Positions 10,498 through 22,981 are shown, counted from the first letter of the stretch. The stretch: DNA of 64,000 nucleotides from Sclerotinia nivalis (GCA_029531795.1 JAPEIS010000014.1:682001-746000); one strand, 5' to 3'. A program made the numbers and translations. Notes: generated by a model from the sequence alone, not told the origin.

Positions 10498-11706
10498 TCA
10501 AGCATATTCCGCAACCGCCTGCCCCTCACTAGAAGCTTTCGTCTCCCAATGACTCTTTTCCTTCCGCAATTGCATCTTCACAAATATCATCGTGAGGCAA
10601 ACCCAAACGAAACCGAACATATATGGCAATCCCCACCCGACTCCGAAACCGATATTTTCGGGCAACGTCATTATGATGACTGTTGAAATGATGGCAATAC
10701 ATACGAGACCAATGCCCCAAAACCAGGTTAGGACCATCATCATCCGTCGGAATATCGGACTGACTTCGTATCTCCTCATTACGTTGCTTCGATATACGAC
10801 TCCTCCTTGGCCTTCTACTCCGCCGGCATCTTCGATGATGGCTAATATTGCAGGTCGCCAAGTTGTTCCCTTCTCTGTCGACGACATGTTGAACGGTAGT
10901 GGCTTTTTTCGCATTGTTTGAATCGCAGAGTATATGAACATGAATCCGAACCAGTAGCATATAGTAGGGGAAGGCATAGCGCATAAGCGCACCCATGGGT
11001 GGGACGGAATGGTTCCTATTATTAGTTCTATTTCTACGAAGGTAATGGCAATCATGAAGTTGATATGGAGGAATTCAAGCTGAAAGGTTTATTAGCGACA
11101 AATTCAAACCATTGATTGATTCCAATAGCTTACCATTCCCCATTTAGTCCATCCTACTGGTCTCCATCTTGGCGCCGTCTTTGCGCGAAAGAGTTTCAGC
11201 GATCGAAAAGCGTAATGGGAGAAACTAATCATTCCATATACACTTGTTATAATAGCGAAGACTAAGTGTATGTGATTAAAACTGGTGAAACGATGAGTTG
11301 AAAGAACGAACAAGGGCTTACTATCTTGTAACTTCAGTCCTGTGCCAAAATTCAATGCATAATAATATGTAATTGGAAGACAAGCAAGGTCAAGCGTCAC
11401 GAGTATAAGTCCAACCCATAATATCGTTTTCCTCCTTCGATGTGGGGTATGTAAAGGAGGTAATGGTTCTCTTATCCCGAATGTTTGTGAAGGTGATGAA
11501 TTTTCACTTGGTGTTTGAATATTGTGCGTTGATGATTCTGGCGGCTGAAGTGGCGTGTTTGTGTTCAGCACATCTTGTGCATTCTGCATTTCTTCATTCT
11601 CTAATTGTGTATTCGATCCTCCATCGTGATGTCCTAGATGATCTAAATGTTTACGATGTTCGGCCTCTTTGATCTCTTCGTCTTTGAATGCATTGAACTC
11701 TGGCAT
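10498..11706 (-). CDS. Multi-spanning integral membrane protein (364 aa), function unknown
   Basis: Exons are 11706-11322, 11261-11134 and 11079-10498. Introns are 11321-11262 (GTAAGC, CTTAG) and 11133-11080 (GTAAGC, TTTCAG). Splicing joins KLQD to IFAIITSVYGMISFSHY and WGM to LEFLHINFMIAITFVE, keeping membrane helices intact. The first 90 residues are acidic, Gln/Asn/His-rich and cytosolic-looking. Six or seven hydrophobic segments follow, including TILWVGLILVTLDLACLPI and MMMVLTWFWGIGLVCIAI. I do not recognise the family with certainty. It resembles fungal-specific seven-TM proteins of unknown function. It ends convergently with the DMAC1-like gene about 200 bp away. Confidence 0.78.
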
Positions 11707-12244
11707 GTTTGACAGGAATAGTTTATGCGCTCGCCATAGATAGATACCTATGTTTTGGTGACCTTTTTCACGGGAATCTCGGAAAAGACGATGAACGAAT
11801 GAAAGAATTGCAAAGTTAAGATTTTAAAAACGTTAAATGATTTATTGGAGTGGTGTTGAATTGTCTATGATAAGAAGTGGAAAGAAAAGAATGTGCTTGA
11901 TACTTACCAAAAGGTAACATTTCTCTATCGTGATCAAATTGCATCAGGTATTGGATGTTTTGAGATATGCTGGTTGATGATGTAATTGTCAATCCTCCAT
12001 TAAAAAGAAGTGGTTTCCCTCTTGGAACCACTGAAAACGATAACTTCTGATTGGAGATTTACCATTTGACCGTGCGCCAAGCCTTCTCAAATCAAGACTT
12101 TCAGCCTTGGCTTTGCAAGGCCTCGCACTAAGAAAAATGCTTAGGAGTAGATTATTGTGAAGCTTGGATCTGTTTGGAGGTTACTGGTCCGGTATCAATA
12201 TTCACAGCCTCGTGTCAAAAAAATTGTACTGGTCTATTTACATC
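11707..12244. promoter_or_regulatory. Divergent intergenic region, membrane-protein gene / rrp4
   Basis: This 538-bp region lies between divergent start codons. Short open frames within it have no family resemblance. A pyrimidine/TTG-rich stretch precedes the rrp4 ATG at 12245. An in-frame non-ATG extension upstream of that ATG is open but not family-like. Confidence 0.4.
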
Positions 12245-13321
12245 ATGGCAATTACGATTATTGCACCGACTTCTGCCGCCATTCCTTATCATACAGAAGA
12301 TGCGTCTGATCAATCTGATGATGGAGGTGTTGATTTGGAAGGGGATCTTGATATGCGACCGTCCAAACGGGCAAAGCATCAAGATATTGTTACACCTGGT
12401 GAAATAATCACTGATGATCCTCAATGGATGAGGTATAACTCTTTTTTTTACATGCAAAGTTCCCAGCAACAGTTTATAGCTAACAACACTTCTAGAGGTC
12501 ATGGCACATATGTAGCTCCTGGCAGTACTGAAATTATCGGAACTGTCGCAGGTACAGTTCAGAAAACGAACAAACTTCTCTCAGTACGACCATTACGCGC
12601 CCGCTATACTCCAGAAATTGGCGATCTTGTTGTCGGACGAATTATAGAAGTACAAAGTAAGAGGTGGCGTGTCGATATTGGAGCTCCTGTTCTTGCAAAT
12701 TTACCACTATCTGCGATCAATCTTCCAGGAGGAATACAAAGAAAGAGAACGGAAACTGATGAACTTCAAATACGAACATTCTTTTCCGAAGGAGATTTAC
12801 TGGTTGCCGAAGTCCAACAATTATATCAAGATGGTAGTGCTAGTTTGCACACAAGAAGTTTGAAATATGGAAAACTAAGGAATGGTGTTTTCATGGCTGT
12901 TAGTGGAACTGGTGGTGGTGGAGGCGTGGTTCGCGCTAGAAGACAAGTCTGGACTATCGATACAGTACACAATGGTGGGAAAGTAGATGTCATTTTGGGG
13001 GTCAACGGATATATCTGGATATGCAAAAATGTCGAAGTGAAGGATGGGGAAACTTCTATTACAAGGATCGAGGAAAGTGTCAGCAGCGCGGCATATTCAA
13101 GTCAAAACGATGAGATTACTCCAGAAACGAGGAGAGAAATTGCAAGAATAAAGGGGGTCATTCAATTGTTGGTGGAAGAAGGATTGAGGGTTGATGAAGA
13201 AATGGTCATGAAAGCCTATGAAGCTGCTGTCGAGGTAGATGATGAGGATGAAGGTGAAAGTAGCGCATATGTCGGAGGAGAGGTGGGCAAACGGGTCTTA
13301 AGTCTAATAAGCGGAACATGA
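12245..13321 (+). CDS. RRP4: Exosome complex RNA-binding subunit Rrp4 (337 aa spliced)
   Basis: Exons are 12245-12432 and 12496-13321. The 63-bp intron (GTATAA donor, TTCTAG acceptor) has a length divisible by three and no stop, so the unspliced frame also reads through. Splicing restores [12 protein letters not shown], which matches the conserved N-terminal domain; the unspliced form inserts 21 residues there. The S1 region includes [20 protein letters not shown] and [13 protein letters not shown]-like C-terminal domain contains [12 protein letters not shown] and [13 protein letters not shown]. Rrp4 caps the exosome ring and helps thread RNA for 3'-5' decay and rRNA processing. A Gly-rich insertion (GTGGGGG) near residue 225 appears lineage-specific. 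Confidence 0.93.
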   Translation: MAITIIAPTSAAIPYHTEDASDQSDDGGVDLEGDLDMRPSKRAKHQDIVTPGEIITDDPQWMRYNSFFYMQSSQQQFIANNTSRGHGTYVAPGSTEIIGTVAGTVQKTNKLLSVRPLRARYTPEIGDLVVGRIIEVQSKRWRVDIGAPVLANLPLSAINLPGGIQRKRTETDELQIRTFFSEGDLLVAEVQQLYQDGSASLHTRSLKYGKLRNGVFMAVSGTGGGGGVVRARRQVWTIDTVHNGGKVDVILGVNGYIWICKNVEVKDGETSITRIEESVSSAAYSSQNDEITPETRREIARIKGVIQLLVEEGLRVDEEMVMKAYEAAVEVDDEDEGESSAYVGGEVGKRVLSLISGT

Positions 13322-14478
13322 AAACAGCAGTGATACTCAATGAATATCAAAATACAAAAAATCCACACAATTTCTCATGGAAGAATAATATGGCAGCCGA
13401 GGTAAGATGGGTATAAGTAATCGGTAACAAGTTGTTGACAAAACGGAGACAAATGCAATGAAATTTTCTCGTTCTGGCACTCCCGAAGCTCCGGAGACAA
13501 TTTGGGCTTCGGAGAGAGATTTTCGGCTAGCAACCTATCATCAACTCACAACAGGCCTAATGCATTAGTCTCCGTGACACAAATTGACCAACACAGTCAA
13601 TGTCGGTAAATATATCAATTATGCATGACAGACCTAAACGTTTATTGCCGAAAGTGGCTCCTAAAGATAGAAATAGTAAATGTCAAGTCCGAATCTCCGA
13701 TTTATGAAAGAGGGAAAGGCTGAATAAGCATAAGTTTTCAATATTAGTACTCCGGTGTTTGGAAGATCAATTTATCCAATCATTGATATTCCCGAAAAAC
13801 AATGTACCAACCAGAAATACTTTTCCATGCCTTACATAACCAAAAATCCCATAGATGACTGAAATATCTGACAACCTGTTTTGGTTCATCGGAGTTAGAG
13901 TTTCTTTTCTGAGATAAGGATACTAGGGTACTCCATCTTTCCCTCCGATGTGATGCCGTTTTGAGTTCCGGTATATTCCAAACTCCTGCCGCTATCAAAT
14001 TCTTTTTTCGCTCGATGCGATTATCAGCGGAATCCAACCCAGAACTGACAAGTTTTTTGCAGCGTAGAATAAAATGGAAGACTAAATGGCAACGGATTAT
14101 CTCCATATTAGGAAAGACGTGTCGTTTCGGAGACTACTTGCGAATTTATTCTAGATTCACTTTTGCCCTATGGAGTGGATCGAAAACGTCCGAAACATGT
14201 CATTGATTTCGGAGTTTGGAGAGTAGGTGAGCAAATATTCACTGGGTTCGGGGTTGATGTCAACTTGAGGATCGGTGTATATATACATCAGGGTTGTTCT
14301 CGTTTTTTATATTCTTCTTCACTATCATCAACATCATCAATACAATCATCACTTCAATCAACAATCAACTCTTCAACTCTTCACATCTTCAATACTCTCT
14401 ACTCACTACTCACTACTACTCAATCAACAATCAATACTACCTTTCAAATCTTTTACATCCAACACCACATCTATCAAA
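13322..14478. promoter_or_regulatory. 1.16-kb upstream region of the alcohol dehydrogenase gene with recurrent CGGAG words
   Basis: No gene is seen. CGGAG/CTCCG words recur across the region, several extended to CGGAGAC (near 13443, 13491 and 14127, and inverted near 13568). A TATA box lies at 14278-14285. It is followed by a long CA/CT-rich leader (about 14300-14478), as in highly expressed ascomycete genes. Confidence 0.45.
14278..14285 (+). promoter_or_regulatory. TATA box of the alcohol dehydrogenase gene
   Basis: The sequence GTATATATAC lies about 195 bp upstream of the ATG at 14479, just ahead of a pyrimidine- and CA-rich leader. The position fits a TATA element with a leader of about 150 bp. 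Confidence 0.5.
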
Positions 14479-15791
14479 ATGGTTGAATTCACTGTCTTCA
14501 AGGGTTCCAAGGAGGGAAAGATCGTTAAGGCTACCACCACCAGAGAAGTTGGTGCCAATGAAGTCTTGGTCAAGATCACTCACTCGGTAAGATATCTTCC
14601 CATTCCACCTGGGGTTAATTCCAAGTACCACAATCCACGATTCCCAAAGTTGCTCGCATATGCAACCAAAGCATTGGGATATCTAGCTGCATCAAATATT
14701 CTCCGAACATATCACTAACATTAGATAATAGGGTCTTTGCGGTACCGATGAGCATTACAGACATGCCGATATGGCTCTAGGCCACGAGGGTGCCGGTGTT
14801 GCAGAGGTGGGTACTTTCACTCCTTATCTTCCGCCCTTTCCACTCGCCTGGCGGGATTTGAGAATTTGAGTGGAACTGTCGCATATTGCAATAGACACCA
14901 ATCAATCTTCATTTCCCTTCTAGACTTGACTGGGAAACACCATCTTCATAAAACCAATAACTAACAATTTCACAGGAAGTTGGATCTGCTGTCAAGAACA
15001 TCAAGAAGGGTGATTCCGTCGGATGGGGTTACCAACACAACTCTTGCAATGACTGCAAGCAATGTCTCACCGGTCACGAGACTCTCTGCGCCGACCGTGT
15101 CATGTATGGTTCAGGTAACTTGGACCAAGCATCCATGGGAACCCACGCAGTCTGGGATGCCGGATTCCTCTTCAAGATCCCTGACAACCTTGCCCGCGAA
15201 TACGCCGCTCCTCTCATGTGCGGAGGTGCCACCGTCTACAATGCTCTCCGCTCCTTCAACGGCGGTGTCAAGCCAAGCGATCGTGTCGGTATCATCGGTA
15301 TTGGAGGACTTGGTCACTTGGCCATTCAATTCGCCGCTAAGATGGGTTGCGAAGTCGTTGTTTTCTCCTCCACTGACGCCAAGAAAGAGGAGGCTCTTTC
15401 CCTCGGTGCCACCGAATTCGTCACTACAAAGGGTGTCTCCGAACTCAAGGTCACAGCCCCAATTGATCACTTGATCGTCACCACCTCTTTCCAGCCAAAC
15501 TGGCATCAATTCATGGAGATCATGGCTCCTCAAGCTACTATCTACCCATTGACCGTCTCATTCGAAGATATGAGCATCCCATACATGCCAATCATCTTGA
15601 ACGAGTTCAAGATCCAAGGTTCTTTGGTCGCAGCCAGACAAGTCCACAGAGATATGTTGGCATTCGCTGCACACCACGAGATCAAGCCAATCATCGAGCA
15701 ATTTCCAATGAGCGAGGAAGGTATCCAAGAGGCCATGAAGAAACTCGAGGATGGCAAAATGAGATACAGAGGTGTTATCGTTGCTCAATAA
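14479..15791 (+). CDS. Zinc-dependent (NADP-type) alcohol dehydrogenase, MDR superfamily (332 aa)
   Basis: Exons are 14479-14586, 14732-14806 and 14976-15791. All introns are phase 0 with GTAAG/GTGGGT donors. Exon 2 supplies the catalytic-zinc motif GLCGTDEHY and GHEGAG. Exon 3 starts with the structural-zinc cysteines in SCNDCKQCLTGHETLC. The Rossmann motif GIGGLGHLAIQFA and the following VVFSSTDAKK loop suggest a dinucleotide cofactor, with the Ser after the second strand favouring NADP(H). The family oxidises or reduces aldehydes and alcohols in the cytosol, as cinnamyl-alcohol-dehydrogenase/Adh6-like enzymes do. At 332 residues it is slightly short for the family. Leader composition and codon choice suggest strong expression. 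The exact substrate cannot be read from sequence. Confidence 0.9.
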
Positions 15792-16718
15792 ATTTGAGGT
15801 GTGACTTTGACTTGATGAACATAGGCATTGGATAACATGGATTATGATAGATTTGGATGGGTTGTGATTTAATGGTATGGAGTTGAATATGCGGATATCT
15901 GGATGATTGTAATGATAGCGTTGGGAAAAATATTTAGACTGTGATAGATAATCTTTTATACAATATATCTTCTTGAAAACTACCTCTTTGTTTCTTGCTC
16001 GCTTGTTTGCTTGCTTATTCGCATGATCTCCATCTCTTCTCTCTCATACAGCCATCCCTTTCCAACTCCCCTATCTAAAAATAAAAAGGTAAGCGAGAAC
16101 TCTACCCCCTTCTTAAGAAAAAATAAAAAATCATAACTTAAAGCCCCATCCCACAATACAGCTTTCATTTTCATACCACAGTACTTATATTTAGCAATTG
16201 ACTATTTGTTCGTTTGAGGAGATTATATATAGTAATATAGTAATTGGTTATATGATTTTTAATATTTTATATTTTTTGAAATATTTTTTTTTTTTTAATT
16301 TGGGAATTGGGAATTGGGTAAATAAGTATTTAGTTAGGTTAATAGTTCATTTATTCAAGAAAGTTGAAACTTGAAGGAACAAGTTCATCTGGGGCAATTC
16401 TTCAAGATGAAAAATCTATCTTAGACAATTACAGATACTCGTCCTTATAGAAATAACACGAGGTATGAAATATGAAATTAAAAAATAAAACTATAAATCA
16501 TCAAATAGTTTAACACCATCTATGTATCCTCCCTTCCCAGAAGGTAATATTATGAGTTACATATTTATTATCACCCATCCTACCCCCGTGTGAATCCTTG
16601 AAAAAAGATACGCACAACCTCGAATTTTCAACTCTATCCATAGAAACTCATTCATCCCCATACATTTTTACCCCGTCCGTCTATATTTCTTACGAGCCCA
16701 ATTTCCCTCTTTATCTCT
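15792..16718. other. Convergent intergenic region, no gene seen
   Basis: This region lies between the converging 3' ends of the alcohol dehydrogenase gene and the 691-aa gene. It is strongly AT-rich, with T-runs near 16260-16300 and the duplicated phrase GGGAATT at about 16301-16320. It probably holds both 3' UTRs. Confidence 0.4.
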
Positions 16719-18915
16719 CTATAGATCTTCCTGTGTCGACTTCACATCTTTCCTATGATGTCTATGTCCATGTTTATATCTTCTCCGTCCATTTGCATGC
16801 TCAGTTCCCATCCCCAATACTGGCACTGCCAAGTGATCGGTTTGTTCATTCATCCTCGTCTTAGTCCTGTCGGTATTCACATTCACATCCCTTTGCACCC
16901 TTAAACTCGTACCCGGCGTAGGACTCTGAACATGAATTTCCGGAACCTTTTTCTCCCCCTTCACTCTTCTATCATCCGTCCCTTCCCTCCGTCTATTCTC
17001 CCCATTTAAATCCATTCGCCCAGCACCGAGCGTACCACCACCTGTTCGCTCCCCTTCTTTTCCTCGTATCAATCTAGGTCCGAATATACCGGTACCCAAG
17101 TTCTTTTTATCAGCAAATGCATATCGACGCGGTGCACCTGGAGCTCGTACATCGATATCCATACGCTCTCCTATCTTCTTTCCTCCAATATTAATTTCAG
17201 GTATACGTTCCCTCGTCGAATCATGCCCAATCTCTACATAAACACTCGTACCATCTAATTCCCTCGCAGCGGGATACTCGATCCGAAATGTTGGTGGAGT
17301 AGGATTCGCCATTCTTTTATCACCGTGAAGCATCTCGTATTTGATAGCATGGTGGAAAGCACGTCTTTGAATATCGTTTTGGTTGTTGTATCCATTTAAA
17401 TGGTAGTTGGCTGGTGTAAGGGGGTGAGTTGGGGATTCGGGGCTGTTTTTAAAGAGGCTGGAGCTCGAAGAGATGGCTTTGTGGCGCGAGGAACGGGACG
17501 TGTGGGTTTGAGGATAGGGAGGAAAGTTTATGGGGCCGGGGAAGGAGTTGTGCGGGATGAAATTCGAGGTTGGTGGGAAGAGGGGGAGGGGGATGGGAAT
17601 GCTGTCTGGTGAGGTGCTGGGCTTGGTTGATGGGTCTGGGCGTGCGTTGAAACTTAGGGGTATTTTTGGGGGTAATGGAGGAGGTAATTGTGTATTCGCT
17701 TGTTGATTTGCTTTCCGGCTCTCCTTAAGCTTTCTCCCTCTTCGTTCTTGAAGAATTTCCTCCTCATTTCGACGTCTGTTTTTCGCTGCTTCGTCGATAT
17801 GGATATCATGTGGTTTTTGATTTTCTGGTGGACTGTCCTTAAGCTTCCTCTCTCTTCGTTCTTGAAGAATTTCTTCTTCATTTTGACGATTGATCCTTGC
17901 TCGTTCTGCTTTTTGATGAGACTTTGAATTTTCAACTCCCTTTCCTATTGGCGGTTGTTGGTAAGGGGAAGGCAGCACGGGTTTTCTTGCGAGGACAGCG
18001 TGGGACGAGGTGTGTTGTTTAGAATTTGTATGAATGACAGAACCTGCAAGATTTCGTGCTGCAGCATCTCGCACTGGATCAAAAATTACTGGAGACGATG
18101 ATGGTTGATTAGATTGTAAAGGCCCTTGTTGTTTTGTATGCTGATGGTTGTTACTCTTGCGTACACTTCCAACTGCGGGAATTTCATTTTCAGGGGGGTT
18201 ATTGGCCGGTGTTGGTAACTCAGCAGGAACCCAATTAGAACCTCTTGGGCTTCCTACCTGCAGATTTCCAATTGTCCTATATGGTAGTATATAATTTTCA
18301 GGAGTGGAATGTGCAGGAGGACTCTGTTGACCCCAAGGTTTTCCGCTCAGTCCCAGCTTAGCACTTGGATACTCAGAACCATGCTCCGTATATCCGATAG
18401 TCACCCGAGGAGAATCATGAGCAGGTAGTTTGTCAGAGTATGACGAATAACCCCTGTCCTTCTGCCATATCGACCTTTGGTATCCATCCGTCTTACTATA
18501 ATCTATCGTTGAACCACTCCTAGAGGGACCCACAGGAATAGATGTATCTGAAGATGGATCATGTTTGCCCTTCTCGCGATGTCTTCCAGATTTATACGTA
18601 TGATTATCGATGTTTTCGTCTTCACTGACACTCTCAAGTCCCATTGCTTGAGCCATCTGGTGTAACTCCATGCTAAGTGAATTTTTAGCAATTTTTTTTC
18701 AGATAGATTAGAGGTAAGATAATTGGAAAGGTCTATCAATGTTGATTATTCGCATAAAGTCAAGGGGATATAAAAAGAAATCAATATACATACCTACTCT
18801 CAACTGAATCTGGCTCCTGGTAAGCTTTTTTCAAATTCTTAAGAGCTTTCCCTTTACCCCCTCCTAGCCAACGTAGTCCTGCACCAAGTGCTTCGTGTAA
18901 TGGGACATCAGGCAT
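16719..18915 (-). CDS. Large low-complexity protein of unknown function with internal duplication (691 aa)
   Basis: Exons are 18915-18794 and 18672-16719, joined across a 121-bp intron (GTATGT donor, CTTAG acceptor, phase 2). The first exon encodes MPDVPLHEALGAGLRWLGGG, an amphipathic, Gly-rich start that looks conserved. Residues about 40-270 are Ser/Pro/Gln-rich. Residues about 280-360 contain two copies of NEEEILQERRxRKLKxS, one directly after the other with a short spacer. A Pro-rich stretch follows. A more compact segment (about 480-560) includes TFRIEYPAARELDGTSVYVE. The tail is very basic. No domain was recognised. The frame is long and codon use regular, so it is surely a gene, but its role is open. 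Confidence 0.72.
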
Positions 18916-19634
18916 TGTGTGCTTTAAGTGATTGCAAATGCTTGGTTAATGTTCGCTGTACATTGATAATATTGAATGCAAAGGATATCAACGCACTTGA
19001 GAAATAACGAAATATGTATTAGTTCTCGGAATATGATGTGGAACATGAATAGAGCTCTGGATGCTTTAAGATATCTTCAAAAGTAATGTAGCTTGATGAT
19101 TATGATTTGCGCACATTGAAATAGGTTAGGTTTAGTAGAATCACTACGGGAGCAAAAATCACATTGATTGTAGTAAAATGTTACAATAAGCAGTAGAATT
19201 TTCAGATAATGAATAATAAAAGTTTTTATATCCAAACTTTTTTCCTATTAAATTATATGAATTATCTAAATTTTATATCAAATCATATTAATTATCGAAA
19301 GGTTTTATCTTTTCAACAAAATACACTTTATTTTTATTTTTACTATAATATCTATAATTGTTTTAATATGGTATTGAATATCCTATAATTTATATATATT
19401 CCGAATCAAATCGAAAGATTAAGTGCGAAGGTTTTCGATGAATTATCACAATGTTGTTAATGCTCGGTTTAGTCGAAGCATTGAAAGATGCTCAAATAAG
19501 CCTCGATTTCCAAATTTTGGAATTCACTCATCTATGCGTTAACCCCCATCCTCTGAATAACTCGGTGCCAATTTTCTTTTCATCTCTTATTGGTCGAAAG
19601 CCTCTTGTCTATGGTCGAGGACGCGAATTATAGT

Positions 19635-19659
19635 CACACACACACATATATATATATAT
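19635..19659. repeat. (CA)n(TA)n microsatellite
   Basis: About five CA units run into about seven TA units in otherwise unique AT-rich intergenic DNA. Confidence 0.8.
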
Positions 19660-20430
19660 GACTTGACTATGATGATCCAAAAGCAACGCTACTTTCAAGA
19701 GCTTATTTTTGAGGTTATATAATTCTTCAGCAGTCGATCCATCAAATTAGCACTCACTACACCATGCTTCAAATGCAAATCTTGACTTCCTTCCTATGGG
19801 CATGGTTCAAAGATATTAACTACTAGAACAGATATGATTGGCTAACCTTTGATGGCATGTCTATAGAATAGTGTGACACTTCTCATTTCTATCTGAACTT
19901 GAATATAGCATCAATCGTCCCATAGCTTCAGGGAAGAGCCATCTGGTCTTTGAGATGTAGAGATTCTAACAGCTGTTGATCCGGACCAAGCCGTCGATTC
20001 GATGGCTTTAGGTGAAGACTCATTACAAGCCTTTACGTGTAAGTCATGGAACAGACGCTTATCGATCTATAAGATGATTGAATTAGAAGACATGGAGAAG
20101 AAAAATAAGATAAAGAAGCAGGGACGGGAGGATGCAAGATGAGTCTATCTTTTGCAGATCTTTAAGCGAAGTGATGAACGCCGCAGGTGAAGATCAAGAT
20201 AGGAACAGAAAAACAAGGTTGAAATGGTGAAAAAAGAGACTAATATAAAGCTGTGTAATATCACTATTACGCACTCAACACGAATGTGCCTCTCCCTTCC
20301 TGAATCACATATATAGTAATTCAAATAGAGATCGCATTAACACCAAAATCACCGAATACCAGAGAAGAGTGCTCTAAGCGACCAACAGCGACAACAAGAA
20401 GCGGAGACACAACAAAACAAATATCACCAA

Positions 20431-20589
20431 TCAATCAATACTCTCCAAAACCTCATACATACATACCAACAACAAACCGAAAAATAACAAGAACGAATAA
20501 ACAGCAAAATGATGGCCGTAGCCACCACCCAAGGTTCTCATGCGCATGAGGTTGTGGCCAATATCCTGTTTAACGACTCCAAGCAGTAA
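20431..20589. other. Overlapping small open frames on opposite strands (doubtful)
   Basis: On the plus strand, 20509-20589 encodes 26 residues starting MMAVATTQGSHAHEVVANIL after a CA-rich, leader-like sequence. On the minus strand, 20547-20431 encodes 38 residues with one membrane-like segment (FAVYSFLLFFGLLLVCM). They overlap, so at most one is likely real. This could equally be the spliced 5' part of an unrecognised transcript or a non-coding RNA. Confidence 0.2.
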
Positions 20590-22981
20590 CTCAATGACCT
20601 GGCCAGAAGCCACCTCATTACTAACTCCGCTAAACCAGTCATATTGGTTACATGTGGTGTGGTTATTCAGATATATATTGGTAGCGAGGAGTGAATAAAC
20701 ATGGAGGGTTTTCTGCTGTGGAAGCGAAAATGAAGAATCGGTAAGAATTGGTTCGTTTGGGTAGATACTTTTGTTGATGTTATGGTTATTGAGGTGTTAA
20801 TCAATGTGCGGTAAAACGATAGATTGGGTTGAGAGGTTCAAATACTTTGTTTTGTAGTTGCTTAGTGCGAAGTTATTCTTGCTTGGAGAGAAATTGATGG
20901 TTTCGATACTCTGAACCTATTTCCTTAGAACCTATTTGTAATATTCAGACTGACTTGGAATATGTAATTTACTTGAGATATTGACATATATTCCACTGAT
21001 TAATGCTGCTACATCTAGTCTGCTACTTCGAACTAATGAACACCATGAATTACAATTTCAACCTCTCAATTCCCATTTGGTGCCTGGCTCATGTAAGGAA
21101 GCTATGCACATACAGACACGGAGGAAGTAAAGAGCGATTCTATCCGTACAAACTTGTTACCTCGAGAGACTCTGGAAGCTTTTCCGCAATCCTAATTGTA
21201 CAAAGAAGATAAAACTCTTTTATTACCAAAAACCGAACTTAAGAAGACATAAGAAAGAAGAAGCGTCTCTCTTATCTAAAAGGGCTTCAGAAGAGAAGGA
21301 GAATGAATACGCAGTAAAAATTGGGGTAGATCTACCCTACATAGTAGATATCCCAATACAAACACATCGCGCAGCCAATCTTCGTCTTGCGACAACATGC
21401 CACTCTAATAAACAACGGCCACCCTCCCCACCCGAGAGTCATCTCTCACCTTAAGTCACAAGACTTATCCTCTATATCTCCATAAGCACTCCATCAACAT
21501 GCATATGTTCCTCAAACGCTTTCTTAAGACTTCCTGATCAAAGCTAATATCAACAAGATATATACGGCAAACCATTTGCGACACATTTACACATTGCAGA
21601 TTAATATCCATCCACATCCGGAACGAGACAAGAAGACAACAAAAGAACAAATACACATACTCATAAAAAGATATGATATGACAACAATCCCACATACCTT
21701 TCCATCTCCAAAAGAAACGATATCATCACATATCACATCCTCACAATCCCAACACAGCCTATTAACCCCCTCCACCTCCTCACCCCTCACCCCTCACCAA
21801 ACCCGCAACCCGCAACCCGTTCTCGCCCAGCCCATACTTATCGTCCGACATGCAACAAAACCCCTTATTTCCCCTCCCACTCCCACTGCCACTCCCACTC
21901 CCCATCCGCCCCCACATACATCCCTTATCATTCCAACTCAATACTCAATGCTCAATGCACAATGCTCAAGCTCTCACCCCGAGTCATCCATCCCTACCTT
22001 CCCACCAGCACATACAGAGTATTTCTACAGCTACTCGGTGACACGAAAGCAGTTTCACGAAGAACATGACTCGGGTATCCACAACTCGCTTCTACCCGGA
22101 TGCACGTATGCACGTATCCAAGTGTCCGGGTTGGTTATTACGCAAATGGCACGGATATGACAATGTTCCGAGTTTTCTTGGCATTGGGCATGTTTCAAGT
22201 TTCATCTTCTTAGCTCCATCCTTGAATTTGGAATTGATGAAATGTAAAACCTCATGTAAAAATATAAAAATAGATTCCTAGAAACTCAACTCGAATTTTT
22301 CGAATTAATACCAAACAAAATTAAACAATACATCCAATCCCCGAGACGAAGTAAAAAAGCCAAAAGCCAAAAAGATAAAAAATAAAAAAATAAATTTTCA
22401 ACCCAACCAACACGAGTCAAACAAACCCAGCACGTCGCCCTGCCCAGAAAAACCACCCATCTTGGCGATAAGACCCCTTGGCACCAAGCCTTGATATCAA
22501 AAGAAGAAGAAAAAAACCCACCAAAAATCACCGACAACAAAGAAAAAGAAACAACCCCCAAGAATTTCCGATATGCAACAAAACCTCGATTTTTTTCCTC
22601 TCTGGGTTCCTGTCCCGCTGCATTGTCCCGTTTACACGTAATACCAAGAATTCCCAAGAGATTGAGATATGCAACAAATACAATGTGTTCCTATTGATGG
22701 TGGGTGGAGATCACATTACTTTTTTAATTCTTTGGGGTGCTGAGGGTGAGTTAGTGTGATGTTTTGTATGTATGTATGTGTGTGTTTGTTTGTGGACTGA
22801 ATATTGGTTATATGAATTTGGATTTGCTTAGCTACTTGCACTTGAGCATAATGATTGCTCTAAAAAGTAAAAATAAAGGGCAAAAAAAGCGAAAGCCTCC
22901 TAGCACATTTTCCGTAGCTGGGTTCTGTATTCCCTCGGTGGATCAAAAGAAAATACCCTCAAAAATATTATGATTAAACCT

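Larger units (their letters stand above)
18916..22981. other. 4-kb gene-poor, AT-rich region
   Basis: No convincing protein gene was found. About 19140-19420 is extremely AT-rich. A CA/TA microsatellite lies at 19635-19659. A CA-rich, leader-like stretch near 20340-20508 precedes a 26-codon ATG frame. About 21600-22160 has an open plus-strand frame rich in Pro/His/Thr from simple sequence, which I judge non-coding. A short phrase around ATGCAACAAA recurs near 21849, 22572 and 22669. Confidence 0.4.

Noticed and set aside
10592..10921. Plus-strand frame opposite the multi-spanning membrane protein
   Set aside because: It is an antisense shadow; the minus-strand frame has membrane segments and matching introns.
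11816..12031. Minus-strand frame between the membrane-protein gene and rrp4
   Set aside because: Short, without family features, and located in the divergent promoter region.
14163..14718. Overlapping plus-strand frames in the leader of the alcohol dehydrogenase gene
   Set aside because: They come from the CA/CT-rich leader and run through the first exon in wrong frames.
21576..22160. Open plus-strand frame of 194 codons
   Set aside because: Composition is driven by Pro/Thr/His simple sequence, with no splice or family support. An antisense frame is equally open.
22286..22657. Minus-strand frame of 123 codons with hydrophobic stretches
   Set aside because: The hydrophobic runs derive from A/T-rich simple sequence and there is no promoter, intron or family evidence.
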